DNA from: Hydractinia symbiolongicarpus
Taxonomy: Eukaryota > Cnidaria > Hydrozoa > Anthoathecata > Hydractiniidae
DNA: 64,000 nucleotides
NCBI RefSeq assembly: GCF_029227915.1
Contig: NC_079877.1
Span: forward strand, 36,297,851 to 36,361,850
Reading direction: 5' to 3'
The position numbers were made by a program, and so were the translations under genes. Shown here piece by piece: positions 36,801-49,014 of the stretch (position 1 is the stretch's first letter; each line of letters begins with the position of its first letter). Under the pieces are notes generated by a model that worked only from the letters and a program-made list of their open reading frames with translations, had not been told where the DNA came from and made no database searches.

Positions 36801-37451
36801 TCGCGGGTTTTCGTTTGCCAGCGATTAAACTTATTTTATTCCGCGTCTCATCAAAAATGAAAACATTTTTGAAAACTACAATTCTCATGCGTTTTAGTGG
36901 TGAAAAGATAATTTAAAAAATCGTTCTGGAAATGAGTTTACTAACAGGGTACTTTCTTTGTATATATTCGACTATACGGGCCAAGCCCGGGATTTACGGG
37001 AAATCGCGCGTTTTGGTTTGCCGGCGATTAAACTTCTTTTATTCAGCGTCCCATCAAAAATTAAAACATTTTTAAAAACTACAAGTCTCATGCGTTTTAG
37101 TGGTGATAAAATAATTTAAAAAATCGTTCGGGAAATGAGTTTACTCCCTGGGTAGTTTCTTTGTATACTTTTGACTATACGGGCCGAGTCCGGGATTTAC
37201 GGGAAATCGCGGGTTTTCGTTTGCCAGCGATTAAACTTCTTTTATTCCGCGTCTCATCAAAAATGAAAACATTTTTGAAAACTACAAGTCTTATGCGTTT
37301 TAGTGGTGAAAAAATAATTTAAAAAATCGTTCGGGAAATGAGTTTACTCCCTGGGTAGTTTCTTTGTATACTTTTGACTATACGGGCCGAGTCCGGGATT
37401 TACGGGAAATCGCGGGTTTTCGTTTGCCAGCGATTAAACTTCTTTTATTCC

Positions 37452-39691
37452 GCGTCTCATCAAAAATGAAAACATTTTTGAAAACTACAAGTCTTATGCG
37501 TTTTAGTGGTGAAAAAATAATTTAAAAAATCGTTCAGGAAATGAGTTTACTCCCTGGGTAGTTTCTTTGTATACTTTTGACTATACGGGCCGAGTCCGGG
37601 ATTTACGGGAAATCGCGGGTTTTCGTTTGCCAGCGATTAAACTTATTTTATTCCGCGTCTCATCAAAAATGAAAACATTTTTGAAAACTACAAGTCTCAT
37701 GCGTTTTAGTGGTGAAAAGATAATTTAAAAAATCGTTCTGGAAATGAGTTCACTTACAGGGTACTTTCTTTGTATATATTCGACTATACGGGCCAAGCCC
37801 GGGATTTACGGGAAATCGTTGGTTTTCGTTTGCCGGCGATTAAACTTCTTTTATTCAGCGTCTCATCAAAAATGAAAACATTTTTGAAATCTACAAGTCT
37901 TATGCGTTTTAGTGGTGAAAAAATAATTTAAAAAATCGTTCGGGAAATGAGTTTACTCCCTGGGTAGTTTCTTTGTATACTTTTGACTATACGGGCCGAG
38001 TCCGGGATTTACGGGAAATCGCGGGTTTTCGTTTGCCAGCGATTAAACTTATTTTATTCCGCGTCTCATCAAAAATGAAAACATTTTTGAAAACTACAAG
38101 TCTCATGCGTTTTAGTGGTGAAAAGATAATTTAAAAAATCGTTCTGGAAATGAGTTTACTCACAGGGTACTTTCTTTGTATATATTCGACTATACGGGCC
38201 AAGCCCTGGATTTACGGGAAATCGCGCGTTTTCGTTTGCCGGCGATTAAACTTCTTTTATTCAGCGTTCCATCAAAAATTAAAACATTTTTGAAAACTAC
38301 AAGTCTCATGCGTTTTAGTGGTGATAAAATAATTTAAAAAATCGTTCGGGAAATGAGTTTACTCCCTGGGTAGTTTCTTTGTATACTTTTGACTATACGG
38401 GCCGAGTCCGGGATTTACGGGAAATCGCGGGTTTTCGTTTGCCAGCGATTAAACTTCTTTTATTCCGCGTCTTATCAAAAATGAAAACATTTTTGAAAAC
38501 TACAAGTCTTATGCGTTTTAGTGGTGAAAAAATAACTTAAAAAATCGTTCGGGAAATGAGTTTACTCCCTGGGTAGTTTCTTTGTATACTTTTGACTATA
38601 CGGGCCGAGTCCGGGATTTACGGGAAATCGCGCGTTTTCGTTTGCCGGCGATTAAACTTCTTTTATTCAGCGTCTCATCAAAAATGAAAACATTTTTGAA
38701 ATCTACAAGTCTTATGCGCTTTAGTGGTGAAAAAATAATTTAAAAAATCGTTCGGGAAATGAGTTTACTCCCTGGGTAGTTTCTTTGTATACTTTTGACT
38801 ATACGGGCCGAGTCCGGGATTTAGGGGAAATCGCGGGTTTTCGTTTGCCAGCGATTAAACTTATTTTATTCCGCGTCTCATCAAAAATGAAAACATTTTT
38901 GAAAACTACAAGTCTCATGCGTTTTAGTGGTGAAAAGATAATTTAAAAAATCGTTCTGGAAATGAGTTCACTCACAGGGTACTTTCTTTGTATATATTCG
39001 ACTATACGGGCCAAGCCCGGGATTTACGGGAAATCGTTGGTTTTCGTTTGCCGGCGATTAAACTTCTTTTATTCAGCGTCTCATCAAAAATGAAAACATT
39101 TTTGAAATCTACAAGTCTTATGCGTTTTAGTGGTGAAAAAATAATTTAAAAAATCGTTCGGGAAATGAGTTTACTCCCTGGGTAGTTTCTTTGTATACTT
39201 TTGACTATACGGGCCGAGTCCGGGATTTACGGGAAATCGCGGGTTTTCGTTTGCCAGCGATTAAACTTATTTTATTCCGCGTCTCATCAAAAATGAAAAC
39301 ATTTTTGAAAACTTTAAGTCTCATGCGTTTTAGTGGTGAAAAGATAATTTAAAAAGTCGTTCTGGAAATGAGTTTACTCACAGGGTACTTTCTTTGTATT
39401 TATTCGACTATACGGGCCAAGCCCGGGATTTACGGGAAATCGCGCGTTTTCGTTTGCCGGCGATTAAACTTCTTTTATTCAGCGTTCCATCAAAAATTAA
39501 AACATTTTTGAAAACTACAAGTCTCATGCGTTTTAGTGGTGATAAAATAATTTAAAAAATCGTTCGGGAAATGAGTTTACTCCCTGGGTAGTTTCTTTGT
39601 ATACTTTTGAGTATACGGGCCGAGTCCGGGATTTACGGGAAATCGCGGGTTTTCGTTTGCCAGCGATTAAACTTCTTTTATTCCGCGTCTT
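37452..39691 (+). repeat. 6-monomer HOR (1,218 bp), about two copies
   Basis: The rare agcgttccatc recurs at 38,265 and 39,483 (1,218 = 6x203), as do cgttggttttcg (37,817 and 39,035), cgtcttatc and aaaataacttaaaa. Copy-specific changes include gatttagggg near 38,820 and actttaagtctc near 39,312. The same variants return at 47.0 and 50.2 kb, so this unit seeded the later 3.2-kb duplication. Confidence 0.75.
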
Positions 39692-42600
39692 ATCAAAAAT
39701 GAAAACATTTTTGAAAACTACAAGTCTTATGCGTTTTAGTGGTGAAAAAATAACTTAAAAAATCGTTCGGGAAATGAGTTTACTCCCTGGGTAGTTTCTT
39801 TGTATACTTTTGACTATACGGGCCGAGTCCGGGATTTACGGGAAATCGCGGGTTTTCGTTTGCCAGCGATTAAACTTATTTTATTCCGCGTCTCATCAAA
39901 TATGAAAACATTTTTGAAAACTACAAGTCTCATGCGTTTTAGTGGTGAAAAGATAATTTAAAAAATCGTTCTGGAAATGAGTTTACTCACAGGGTACTTT
40001 CTTTGTATATATTCGACTATACGGGCCAAGCCCGGGATTTACGGGAAATCGCGCGTTTTCGTTTGCCGGCGATTAAACTTCTTTTATTCAGAGTCCCATC
40101 AAAAATTAAAACATTTTTGAAAACTACAAGTCTCATGCGTTTTAGTGGTGAAAAAATAATTTAAAAAATCGTTCTGGAAATGAGTTTACTCCCTGGGTAG
40201 TTTCTTTGTATACTTTTGACTATGCGGGCCGAGTCCGGGATTTACGGGAAATCGCGGGTTTTCGTTTGCCAGCGATTAAACTGCTTTTATTCCGCGTCTC
40301 ATCAAAAATGAAAACATTTTTGAAAACTACAAGTCTCATGCGTTTTAGTGGTGAAAAGATATTTTAAAAAATCGTTCTGGAAATGAGTTTACTCACAGGG
40401 TACTTTCTTTGTATATATTCGACTATACGGGCCAAGCCCGGGATTTACGGGAAATCGCGCATTTTCGTTTGCCGGCGATTAAACTTCTTTTATTCAGCGT
40501 CCCATCAAAAATTAAAACATTTTTGAAAACTACAAGTCTCATGCGTTTTAGTGGTGATAAAATAATTTAAAAAATCGTTCGGGAAATGAGTTTACTCCCT
40601 GGGTAGTTTCTTTGTATACTTTTGACTATACGGGCCGAGTCCGGGATTTACGGGAAATCGCGGGTTTTCGTTTGCCAGCGATTAAACTTCTTTTATTCCG
40701 CGTCTCATCAAAAATGAAAACATTTTTGAAAACTACAAGTCTTATGCGTTTTAGTGGTAAAAAAATAATTTAAAAAATCTTTCTGGAAATGAGTTTACTC
40801 CCTGGGTAGTTTCTTTGTATACTTTTGACTATACGGGCCGAGTCCGGGATTTACAGGAAATCGCGGGTTTTCGTTTGCCAGCGATTAAACTTCTTTTATT
40901 CAGCGTCTCATCAAAAATAAAAACATTTCTGAAAACTACAAGTCCCATGCCTTTTAGTGGTGAAAAAATAATTCAAAAAATCGTTCGGGAAATGAGTTTA
41001 CTCCCTGGGTACTTTCTTTGTATACATTCGACTATACGGGCCAAGCCTGGGATTTACGGCAAATCGCGGGTTTTAGTTTGCCGGCGATTAAACCTCTTTC
41101 ATTAAGCGTCTCATCAAAAATGAAAACATTTTTGAAAACTACAAGTCTCATGCGTTTTAGTGGTGAAAAAATAATTTAAAAAATCGTTCGGGAAATGAGT
41201 TTACTTCCTGGGTACTTTCTCTGTATACTTTTGACTATACGGGCCGAGTCCGGAATTTACGGGAAATCGCGGGTTTTCGTTTGCCGGCGATTAAACTTCT
41301 TTTATTCAGCGTCTCTTCAAAAATGAAAACATTTTTGAAAACTACAAGTCTCATGCGTTTTAGTGGTGAAAAAATAATTTAAAAAATCGTTCGGGAGATG
41401 AGTTTACTCCCTCGGTACTTTCTTTGTATACTTTTAACTATACGGGCCGAGTCCGGGATTTACGGGAAATCGCGGGTTTTCGTTTGCCGGCGATTAAACT
41501 TCTTTTATTCAGCGTCTCATCAAAAATGAAAACATTTTTGAAAACTACAAGTCTCATGCCTTTTAGTGGTGAAAAAATAATTCAAAAAATCGTTCGGGAA
41601 ATGAGTTTACTCCCTGGGTACTTTCTTTGTATACATTCGACTATACGGGTCAAGCCTGGGATTTACGGGAAATCGCGGGTTTTCGTTTGCCGGCGATTAA
41701 ACCTCTTTCATTAAGCGTCTCATCAAAAATGAAAACATTTTTGAAAACTACAAGTCTTATGCGTTTTAGTGGTGAAAAAATAACTTAAAAAATCGTTCGG
41801 GAAATGAGTTTACTCCCTGGGTAGTTTCTTTGTATACTTTTGACTATACGGGCCGAGTCCGGGATTTACGGGAAATCGCGGGTTTTCGTTTGCCAGCGAT
41901 TAAACTTATTTTATTCCGCGTCTCATCAAATATGAAAACATTTTTGAAAACTACAAGTCTCATGCGTTTTAGTGGTGAAAAGATAATTTAAAAAATCGTT
42001 CTGGAAATGAGTTTACTCACAGGGTACTTTCTTTGTATATATTCGACTATACGGGCCAAGCCCGGGATTTACGGGAAATCGCGCGTTTTCGTTTGCCGGC
42101 GATTAAACTTCTTTTATTCAGAGTCCCATCAAAAATTAAAACATTTTTGAAAACTACAAGTCTCATGCGTTTTAGTGGTGAAAAAATAATTTAAAAAATC
42201 GTTCTGGAAATGAGTTTACTCCCTGGGTAGTTTCTTTGTATACTTTTGACTATGCGGGCCGAGTCCGGGATTTACGGGAAATCGCGGGTTTTCGTTTGCC
42301 AGCGATTAAACTGCTTTTATTCCGCGTCTCATCAAAAATGAAAACATTTTTGAAAACTACAAGTCTCATGCGTTTTAGTGGTGAAAAGATATTTTAAAAA
42401 ATCGTTCTGGAAATGAGTTTACTCACAGGGTACTTTCTTTGTATATATTCGACTATACGGGCCAAGCCCGGGATTTACGGGAAATCGCGCATTTTCGTTT
42501 GCCGGCGATTAAACTTCTTTTATTCAGCGTCCCATCAAAAATTAAAACATTTTTGAAAACTACAAGTCTCATGCGTTTTAGTGGTGATAAAATAATTTAA

Positions 42601-45265
42601 AAAATCGTTCGGGAAATGAGTTTACTCCCTGGGTAGTTTCTTTGTATACTTTTGACTATACGGGCCGAGTCCGGGATTTACGGGAAATCGCGGGTTTTCG
42701 TTTGCCAGCGATTAAACTTCTTTTATTCCGCGTCTCATCAAAAATGAAAACATTTTTGAAAACTACAAGTCTTATGCGTTTTAGTGGTAAAAATATAATT
42801 TAAAAAATCTTTCTGGAAATGAGTTTACTCCCTGGGTAGTTTCTTTGTATACTTTTGACTATACGGGCCGAGTCCGGGATTTACAGGAAATCGCGGGTTT
42901 TCGTTTGCCAGCGATTAAACTTCTTTTATTCAGCGTCTCATCAAAAATAAAAACATTTCTGAAAACTACAAGTCCCATGCCTTTTAGTGGTGAAAAAATA
43001 ATTCAAAAAATCGTTCGGGAAATGAGTTTACTCCCTGGGTACTTTCTTTGTATACATTCGACTATACGGGCCAAGCCTGGGATTTACGGCAAATCGCGGG
43101 TTTTAGTTTGCCGGCGATTAAACCTCTTTCATTAAGCGTCTCATCAAAAATGAAAACATTTTTGAAAACTACAAGTCTCATGCGTTTTAGTGGTGAAAAA
43201 ATAATTTAAAAAATCGTTCGGGAAATGAGTTTACTTCCTGGGTACTTTCTCTGTATACTTTTGACTATACGGGCCGAGTCCGGAATTTACGGGAAATCGC
43301 GGGTTTTCGTTTGCCGGCGATTAAACTTCTTTTATTCAGCGTCTCTTCAAAAATGAAAACATTTTTGAAAACTACAAGTCTCATGCGTTTTAGTGGTGAA
43401 AAAATAATTTAAAAAATCGTTCGGGAGATGAGTTTACTCCCTCGGTACTTTCTTTGTATACTTTTAACTATACGGGCCGAGTCCGGGATTTACGGGAAAT
43501 CGCGGGTTTTCGTTTGCCGGCGATTAAACTTCTTTTATTCAGCGTCTCATCAAAAATGAAAACATTTTTGAAAACTACAAGTCTCATGCCTTTTAGTGGT
43601 GAAAAAATAATTCAAAAAATCGTTCGGGAAATGAGTTTACTCCCTGGGTACTTTCTTTGTATACATTCGACTATACGGGTCAAGCCTGGGATTTACGGGA
43701 AATCGCGGGTTTTCGTTTGCCGGCGATTAAACCTCTTTCATTAAGCGTCTCATCAAAAATGAAAACATTTTTGAAAACTACAAGTCTTATGCGTTTTAGT
43801 GGTGAAAAAATAACTTAAAAAATCGTTCGGGAAATGAGTTTACTCCCTGGGTAGTTTCTTTGTATACTTTTGACTATACGGGCCGAGTCCGGGATTTACG
43901 GGAAATCGCGGGTTTTCGTTTGCCAGCGATTAAACTTATTTTATTCCGCGTCTCATCAAATATGAAAACATTTTTGAAAACTACAAGTCTCATGCGTTTT
44001 AGTGGTGAAAAGATAATTTAAAAAATCGTTCTGGAAATGAGTTTACTCACAGGGTACTTTCTTTGTATATATTCGACTATACGGGCCAAGCCCGGGATTT
44101 ACGGGAAATCGCGCGTTTTCGTTTGCCGGCGATTAAACTTCTTTTATTCAGAGTCCCATCAAAAATTAAAACATTTTTGAAAACTACAAGTCTCATGCGT
44201 TTTAGTGGTGAAAAAATAATTTAAAAAATCGTTCTGGAAATGAGTTTACTCCCTGGGTAGTTTCTTTGTATACTTTTGACTATGCGGGCCGAGTCCGGGA
44301 TTTACGGGAAATCGCGGGTTTTCGTTTGCCAGCGATTAAACTTCTTTTATTCCGCGTCTCATCAAAAATGAAAACATTTTTGAAAACTACAAGTCTCATG
44401 CGTTTTAGTGGTGAAAAGATATTTTAAAAAATCGTTCTGGAAATGAGTTTACTCACAGGGTACTTTCTTTGTATATATTCGACTATACGGGCCAAGCCCG
44501 GGATTTACGGGAAATCGCGCATTTTCGTTTGCCGGCGATTAAACTTCTTTTATTCAGCGTCCCATCAAAAATTAAAACATTTTTGAAAACTACAAGTCTC
44601 ATGCGTTTTAGTGGTGATAAAATAATTTAAAAAATCGTTCGGGAAATGAGTTTACTCCCTGGGTAGTTTCTTTGTATACTTTTGACTATACGGGCCGAGT
44701 CCGGGATTTACGGGAAATCGCGGGTTTTCGTTTGCCAGCGATTAAACTTCTTTTATTCCGCGTCTCATCAAAAATGAAAACATTTTTGAAAACTACAAGT
44801 CTTATGCGTTTTAGTGGTAAAAAAATAATTTAAAAAATCTTTCTGAAAATGAGTTTACTCCCTGGGTAGTTTCTTTGTATACTTTTGACTATACGGGCCG
44901 AGTCCGGGATTTACGGGAAATCGCGGGTTTTCGTTTGCCAGCGATTAAACTTCTTTTATTCAGCGTCTCATCAAAAATAAAAACATTTCTGAAAACTACA
45001 AGTCCCATGCCTTTTAGTGGTGAAAAAATAATTCAAAAAATCGTTCGGGAAATGAGTTTACTCCCTGGGTACTTTCTTTGTATACATTCGACTATACGGG
45101 CCAAGCCTGGGATTTACGGCAAATCGCGGGTTTTAGTTTGCCGGCGATTAAACCTCTTTCATTAAGCGTCTCATCAAAAATGAAAACATTTTTGAAAACT
45201 ACAAGTCTCATGCGTTTTAGTGGTGAAAAAATAATTTAAAAAATCGTTCGGGAAATGAGTTTACT
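39692..45265 (+). repeat. 10-monomer HOR (2,030 bp), 2.75 nearly identical copies
   Basis: Copies 39,692-41,721, 41,722-43,751 and a partial 43,752-45,265. Every landmark repeats at 2,030 (10x203), for example aataactt at 39,749, 41,779 and 43,809. The unit joins core A/B types with flank types containing aattcaaa, acttcctgg and ttttaactatac. Copies 1 and 2 are almost identical by eye, with a visible change at about 42,795 (aaatataattt). Copy 3 has a few more, such as cttcttttattcc near 44,341 in place of ctgctttt, and tctgaaaatgag near 44,843. This is the freshest amplification in the window. Exact short repeats of this sort are also where assemblies fail. Confidence 0.88.
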
Positions 45266-45765
45266 CCCTGGTTACTTTCTTCGTATACCTTTGGCTATAA
45301 GGGCCGAGTCCGGGAATTACGGGAATTCGCTGGTTTTCGTTTGCCGGCGATAAAACTTCTTTTATTCAGCGTCTCATCAAAAATAAAAACATTTTTGAAA
45401 ACTACAAGTCTCATGAGTTTTAGTGTTGAAAAAATAATTTAAAAAACCGTTCGGGAAATGAGTTTACTCCCTGGGTACTTTCTTTGTATACCTTTGGCTA
45501 TACGGGCCGAGTCCGGGATTTACCGGAATTCGCAGGTTTTCGTTTGCCGGCGATTAAACTTATTTTATTCAGCGTCTCATAAAGAATGAAAACATTTTTG
45601 AAAACTACAAGTCTCATGCGTTTTAGTGGTGAAAAGATAATTTAAAAAATCGTTCTGGAAATGAGTTTACTCACAGGGTACTTTCTTTGTATATACTCGA
45701 CTATACGGGCCTAGCACGGGATTTACGGGAAATCGCGGGTTTTCGTTTGCCGGCGATTAAACTTA
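45266..45765 (+). repeat. Flank-type patch
   Basis: Two to three monomers with ggttactttcttcg, gaattacgggaattcgctgg, gtgttgaaaaaataattt, taccggaattcgcagg, cataaagaatg and tatactcg with ctagcacggg. Related to the starts of the blocks at 24.7 and 31.4 kb and to 20.9 kb. One monomer has gcgataaaactt instead of gcgattaaactt (near 45,347). Confidence 0.65.
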
Positions 45766-48700
45766 TTTTATTCCGCGTCTCATCAAAAATGAAAACATTT
45801 TTGAAAACTACAAGTCTCATGCGTTTTAGTGGTGAAAAGATAATTTAAAAAATCGTTCTGGAAATGAGTTTACTCACAGGGTACTTTCTTTGTATATATT
45901 CGACTATACGGGCCAAGCCCGGGATTTACGGGAAATCGCGCGTTTTCGTTTGCCGGCGATTAAACTTCTTTTATTCAGCGTCCCATCAAAAATTAAAACA
46001 TTTTTGAAAACTACAAGTCTCATGCGTTTTAGTGGTGATAAAATAATTTAAAAAATCGTTCGGGAAATGAGTTTACTCCCTGGGTAGTTTCTTTGTATAC
46101 TTTTGACTATACGGGCCGAGTCCGGGATTTACGGGAAATCGCGGGTTTTCGTTTGCCAGCGATTAAACTTCTTTTATTCCGCGTCTCATCAAAAATGAAA
46201 ACATTTTTGAAAACTACAAGTCTTATGCGTTTTAGTGGTGAAAAAATAATTTAAAAAATCGTTCGGGAAATGAGTTAAACTCCCTGGGTAGTTTCTTTGT
46301 ATATTTTTGACTATACGGGCCGAGTCCGGGATTTACGGGAAATCGCGGGTTTTCGTTTGCCAGCGATTAAACTTATTTTATTCCGCGTCTCATCAAAAAT
46401 GAAAACATTTTTGAAAACTACAAGTCTCATGCGTTTTAGTGGTGAAAAGATAATTTAAAAAATCGTTCTGGAAATGAGTTCACTCACAGGGTACTTTCTT
46501 TGTATATATTCGACTATACGGGCCAAGCCCGGGATTTACGGGAAATCGTTGGTTTTCGTTTGCCGGCGATTAAACTTCTTTTATTCAGCGTCTCATCAAA
46601 AATGAAAACATTTTTGAAATCTACAAGTCTTATGCGTTTTAGTGGTGAAAAAATAATTTAAAAAATCGTTCGGGAAATGAGTTTACTCCCTGGGTAGTTT
46701 CTTTGTATACTTTTGACTATACGGGCCGAGTCCGGGATTTACGGGAAATCGCGGGTTTTCGTTTGCCAGCGATTAAACTTATTTTATTCCGCGTCTCATC
46801 AAAAATGAAAACATTTTTGAAAACTACAAGTCTCATGCGTTTTAGTGGTGAAAAGATAATTTAAAAAATCGTTCTGGAAATGAGTTTACTCACAGGGTAC
46901 TTTCTTTATATATATTCGACTATACGGGCCAAGCCCGGGATTTACGGGAAATCGCGCGTTTTCGTTTGCTGGCGATTAAACTTCTTTTATTCAGCGTTCC
47001 ATCAAAAATTAAAACATTTTTGAAAACTACAAGTCTCATGCGTTTTAGTGGTGATAAAATAATTTAAAAAATCGTTCGGGAAATGAGTTTACTCCCTGGG
47101 TAGTTTCTTTGTATACTTTTGACTATACGGGCCGAGTCCGGGATTTACGGGAAATCGCGGGTTTTCGTTTGCCAGCGATTAAACTTCTTTTATTCCGCGT
47201 CTTATCAAAAATGAAAACATTTTTGAAAACTACAAGTCTTATGCGTTTTAGTGGTGAAAAAATAACTTAAAAAATCGTTCGGGAAATGAGTTTACTCCCT
47301 GGGTAGTTTCTTTGTATACTTTTGACTATACGGGCCGAGTCCGGGATTTACGGGAAATCGCGGGTTTTCGTTTGCCAGCGATTAAACTTATTTTATTCCG
47401 CGTCTCATCAAAAATGAAAACATTTTTGAAAACTACAAGTCTCATGCGTTTTAGTGGTGAAAAGATAATTTAAAAAATCGTTCGGGAAATGAGTTTACTC
47501 CCTGGGTAGTTTCTTTGTATACTTTTGACTATACGGGCCGAGTCCGGGATTTACGGGAAATCGCGGGTTTTCGTTTGCCAGCGATTAAACTTATTTTATT
47601 CCGCGTCTCATCAAAAATGAAAACATTTTTGAAAACTACAAGTCTCATGCGTTTTAGTGGTGAAAAGATAATTTAAAAAATCGTTCTGGAAATGAGTTTA
47701 CTCACAGGGTACTTTCTTTGTATATATTCGACTATACGGGCCAAGCCCGGGATTTACGGGAAATCGCGCGTTTTCGTTTGCCGGCGATTGAACTTCTTTT
47801 ATTCAGCGTCCCATCAAAAATTAAAACATTTTTGAAAACTACAAGTCTCATGCCTTCTAGTGGTGAAAAAATAATTTAAAAAATCGTTCTGGAAATGAGT
47901 TTACTCACAGGGTACTTTCTTTGTATATATTCGACCATACGGGCCAAGCCCGGGATTTACGGGAAATCGTTGGTTTTTGTTTGCCAAGGATTAAACTTCT
48001 TTTATTCAGCGTCTCATCAAAAATGAAAACATTTTTGAAATCTACAAGTCTTATGCGTTTTAGTGGTGAAAAAATAATTTAAAAAATCGTTCTGGAAATG
48101 AGTTTACTCCCTGGGTAGTTTCTTTGTATACTTTTGACTATGCGGGCCGAGTCCGGGATTTACGGGAAATCGCGGGTTTTCGTTTGCCAGCGATTAAACT
48201 TATTTTATTCCGCGTCTCATCAAAAATGAAAACATTTTTGAAAACTACAAGTCTCATGCGTTTTAGTGGTGAAAAGATAATTTAAAAAATCGTTCTGGAA
48301 ATGAGTTTACTCACAGGGTACTTTCTTTGTATATATTCGACTATACGGGCCAAGCCCGGGATTTACGGGAAATCGCGCGTTTTCGTTTGCCGGCGATTGA
48401 ACTTCTTTTATTCAGCGTCCCATCAAAAATTAAAACATTTTTGAAAACTACAAGTCTCATGCCTTCTAGTGGTGAAAAAATAATTTAAAAAATCGTTCTG
48501 GAAATGAGTTTACTCACAGGGTACTTTCTTTGTATATATTCGACTATACGGGCCAAGCCCGGGATTTACGGGAAATCGTTGGTTTTCGTTTGCCAAGGAT
48601 TAAACTTCTTTTATTCAGCGTCTCATCAAAAATGAAAACATTTTTGAAATCTACAAGTCTTATGCGTTTTAGTGGTGAAAAAATAATTTAAAAAATCGTT

Positions 48701-49014
48701 CGGGAAATGAGTTTACTCCCTGGGTAGTTTCTTTGTATACTTTTGACTATACGGGCCGAGTCCGGGATTTACGGGAAATCGCGGGTTCTCGTTTGCCAGC
48801 GATTAAACTTATTTTATTCCGCGTCTCATCAAAAATGAAAACATTTTTGAAAACTACAAGTCTCATGCGTTTTAGTGGTGAAAAGATAATTTAAAAAATC
48901 GTTCTGGAAATGAGTTTACTCACAGGGTACTTTCTTTGTATATATTCGACTATACGGGCCAAGCCCGGGATTTACGGGAAATCGCGCGTTTTCGTTTGCC
49001 GGCGATTAAACTTC
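45766..49014 (+). repeat. 16-monomer segmental HOR, copy 1 (3,249 bp)
   Basis: Landmarks recur 3,249 bases on (16x203+1): gttaaactcc (46,274 and 49,523), the unique tctttatatatattcg (46,905 and 50,154) and agcgttccatc (46,995 and 50,244). After about 47,480 the offset becomes 3,858 because copy 2 is three monomers longer: cgaccatacgg (47,933 and 51,791) and cgggttctcg (48,783 and 52,641). Built of A/B/C types plus a gccaaggatt class. Confidence 0.82.

Larger units (their letters stand above)
31358..37451 (+). repeat. Large segmental HOR, copy 2 (6,094 bp, 30 monomers)
   Basis: Follows copy 1 directly and reproduces its monomer order at offset 6,704 up to about 30,175 of copy 1, then at offset 6,094. 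The difference is one 610-bp trimer. Small substitutions separate the copies, such as cgtgcg against cgcgcg at 28,270/34,974 and gttcagg against gttcggg near 27,783/34,487. Copy boundaries show the switch from the gccggcg/cattaagcg flank type to the gccagcg/attccgcg core type. Confidence 0.82.

Noticed and set aside
39692-45265. Assembly artefact producing the nearly identical 2,030-bp copies.
   Set aside because: The third copy has several private changes and ends in a different junction, and copies 1 and 2 differ at one or more sites, which favours a real repeat. Read-level checking would be needed to settle the copy number.
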